The translations under genes and the position numbers were made by a program. Below, piece by piece: positions 60,222 through 64,000 of a DNA stretch of 64,000 nucleotides. Within the stretch, counting starts at the first letter, position 1. Every line of letters starts with the position of its first letter. Source of the stretch: Akebia trifoliata (lineage: Eukaryota; Streptophyta; Magnoliopsida; Ranunculales; Lardizabalaceae); the NCBI GenBank assembly GCA_017979445.1, contig CM030711.1, forward strand, positions 7,099,221-7,163,220. The letters run 5' to 3'. Under the pieces are notes generated by a model that saw nothing but the letters and a program-made list of their open reading frames with translations, did not search any database and had not been told where the DNA came from.

Positions 60222-61019
60222 TACAACTTTTGAACTATCCTATTCATTGTAATTATGATAATTTAATAGAGTTATTTTCCTTTATAGACTGAATTCTTGG
60301 GAATCATTCATTCAAGGTAAAATAAATGAAATAAAATCAATGAGAAACCTAAAAATAGAATGAGATTTTAATAATAAATAATTTTCATAACAGTAATCCA
60401 TCGAAATAATGATTTTTAAAACCTTTTGAACCCTAAAATCAACCGGATATAGAAGAATTGAGAGGAATTCTCTTCATCTTCTCAAAAGGAGCGAACAAAA
60501 GTTTAAGATTTTCAATTTCAGGTGGGAAGTTGTATCGGTGGGTGCAAGTCCTAAGATTAATGGAACCCATTTGTTATTTTATGTTTTTTTTTTTAAGTGG
60601 TTGAACATATCTCAAAGAGTGGGTGCAAATATGCTCACCCTTTTAGATATAAGCAGGGATGATTTATGTATAAACACTAACCATGCACAAGATTTACACG
60701 ATCTCATTCCTTCTTAGTTATTCGTCGCTGTTTTCTTGACCACTGTCATTGGGGAATAAAAATTCGACAACATGGTCTTCCAAATAGGAAAAAAGAACGT
60801 ATTAATAGCTAGAAATACAACAATGAATGACGTAGATCCAACAATCCTTAATTGTTGATCCATATTCCTATTATAGAGTCATAACAATGAAGAACACTGT
60901 CATATTTCAATTGATTCGTTCATAATAGCAAGAGAGAATCATTATAAGAGTAGTTTGAAAAAATTCCGATGCTCGAGTCAGCATTCTTGAATACCTGCGG
61001 AGTAATGTTCTGTTAATAA
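60222..61019. other. RNR2 3' flank, no other gene seen
   Basis: AT-rich sequence downstream of the RNR2 stop. The proximal few hundred bases presumably contain the 3' untranslated region and poly(A) site. Confidence 0.45.
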
Positions 61020-63597
<2,578 letters not shown>

Positions 63598-64000
63598 CTA
63601 CAGAGGATAAAAGTTCTTAATGTTACTTGTGGATAAGAATGTAAGAAGAAACTAAGTTATCCCAAGGAAATGTATTCTATTAATCTATTGTGTCCGTGTT
63701 ACAAAGAGGTCATGAATGAGATAGCAACTCTCCAACAATAGCATCATCCAGTTTTATACCATATATTTCAAAAAATATATATCGAAACAAAAACCCATTA
63801 GAGAAAAATTGCACCAGTTTATACCCCTCTTGCTTGTGCATCCCTCCAACAACTTAACTATTCAAAATTGAATATGTGAAGCTCATAAGGCATCGATAAT
63901 CTGATAAATTTGGGGGTCCAACTCAAAACCAATTGGCAATGAGAGGAGAGGCCCAAGAGCTGATAAGGAGAGAGGGCAAGGCAATGAGTGTCTGATGCAG
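63598..64000 (-). other. RNR2 intron running to the window edge
   Basis: The next upstream coding block (the region before ARAFYGFQ, normally ending in DVQIPE or similar) is not present in these 400 bases, so this is intron sequence of at least that length. Confidence 0.7.

Overview
The window is nuclear DNA of a flowering plant, almost certainly a eudicot. The evidence is AT-rich spacers, GT-AG introns of up to 7.8 kb, plant-type gene families, and many small transposons in introns and spacers. I rebuilt seven protein-coding genes by joining exons with consensus splice sites and checking that the reading phase closes at every junction. There are no bacterial operons, no CRISPR arrays, and no rRNA or tRNA genes that I could recognise.

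Layout: 1-800, decayed LINE reverse transcriptase (-). 2897-3967, hAT-like element with an 8-bp target duplication. 4230-5887, intronless EID1-like F-box gene (+) behind a dense cluster of ACGTG (ABRE/G-box) sites. 6997-8734, two-exon PIG-Y-like gene for GPI-anchor synthesis (-). 9471-9933, tiny three-LTR TRIM retroelement. 10954-13872, a ~0.9-kb inverted repeat whose spacer holds the first exon of a six-exon SERINC gene (+, 12649-21012). 25853-34349, a two-exon membrane protein of the 'ribosomal protein L34e superfamily' (At5g19025-like, +). 38629-40749, intronless PLS-class pentatricopeptide-repeat protein (+). 41746-55266, twelve-exon Mediator subunit 33 (-). 61020-63597 and beyond the right edge, ribonucleotide reductase small subunit (-).

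The genes do not form one pathway. Two adjacencies look ancient: the L34e-like gene with the PPR gene (Arabidopsis At5g19025/At5g19020, from memory), and MED33 with RNR2 (At3g23590/At3g23580, from memory).

Mobile DNA dominates the rest. I see at least six non-autonomous hAT-like families, most with 8-bp target duplications; four copies of a MITE with ~40-bp terminal repeats, all inside introns; a TRIM array; a solo LTR and a short LTR element of one family; and several 5'-truncated LINE tails. I found no convincing undescribed system. The most unusual structures are the inverted repeat around SERINC exon 1, the three-LTR TRIM, a splice donor that overlaps an in-frame stop, and a duplicated exon end with its splice donor in MED33.
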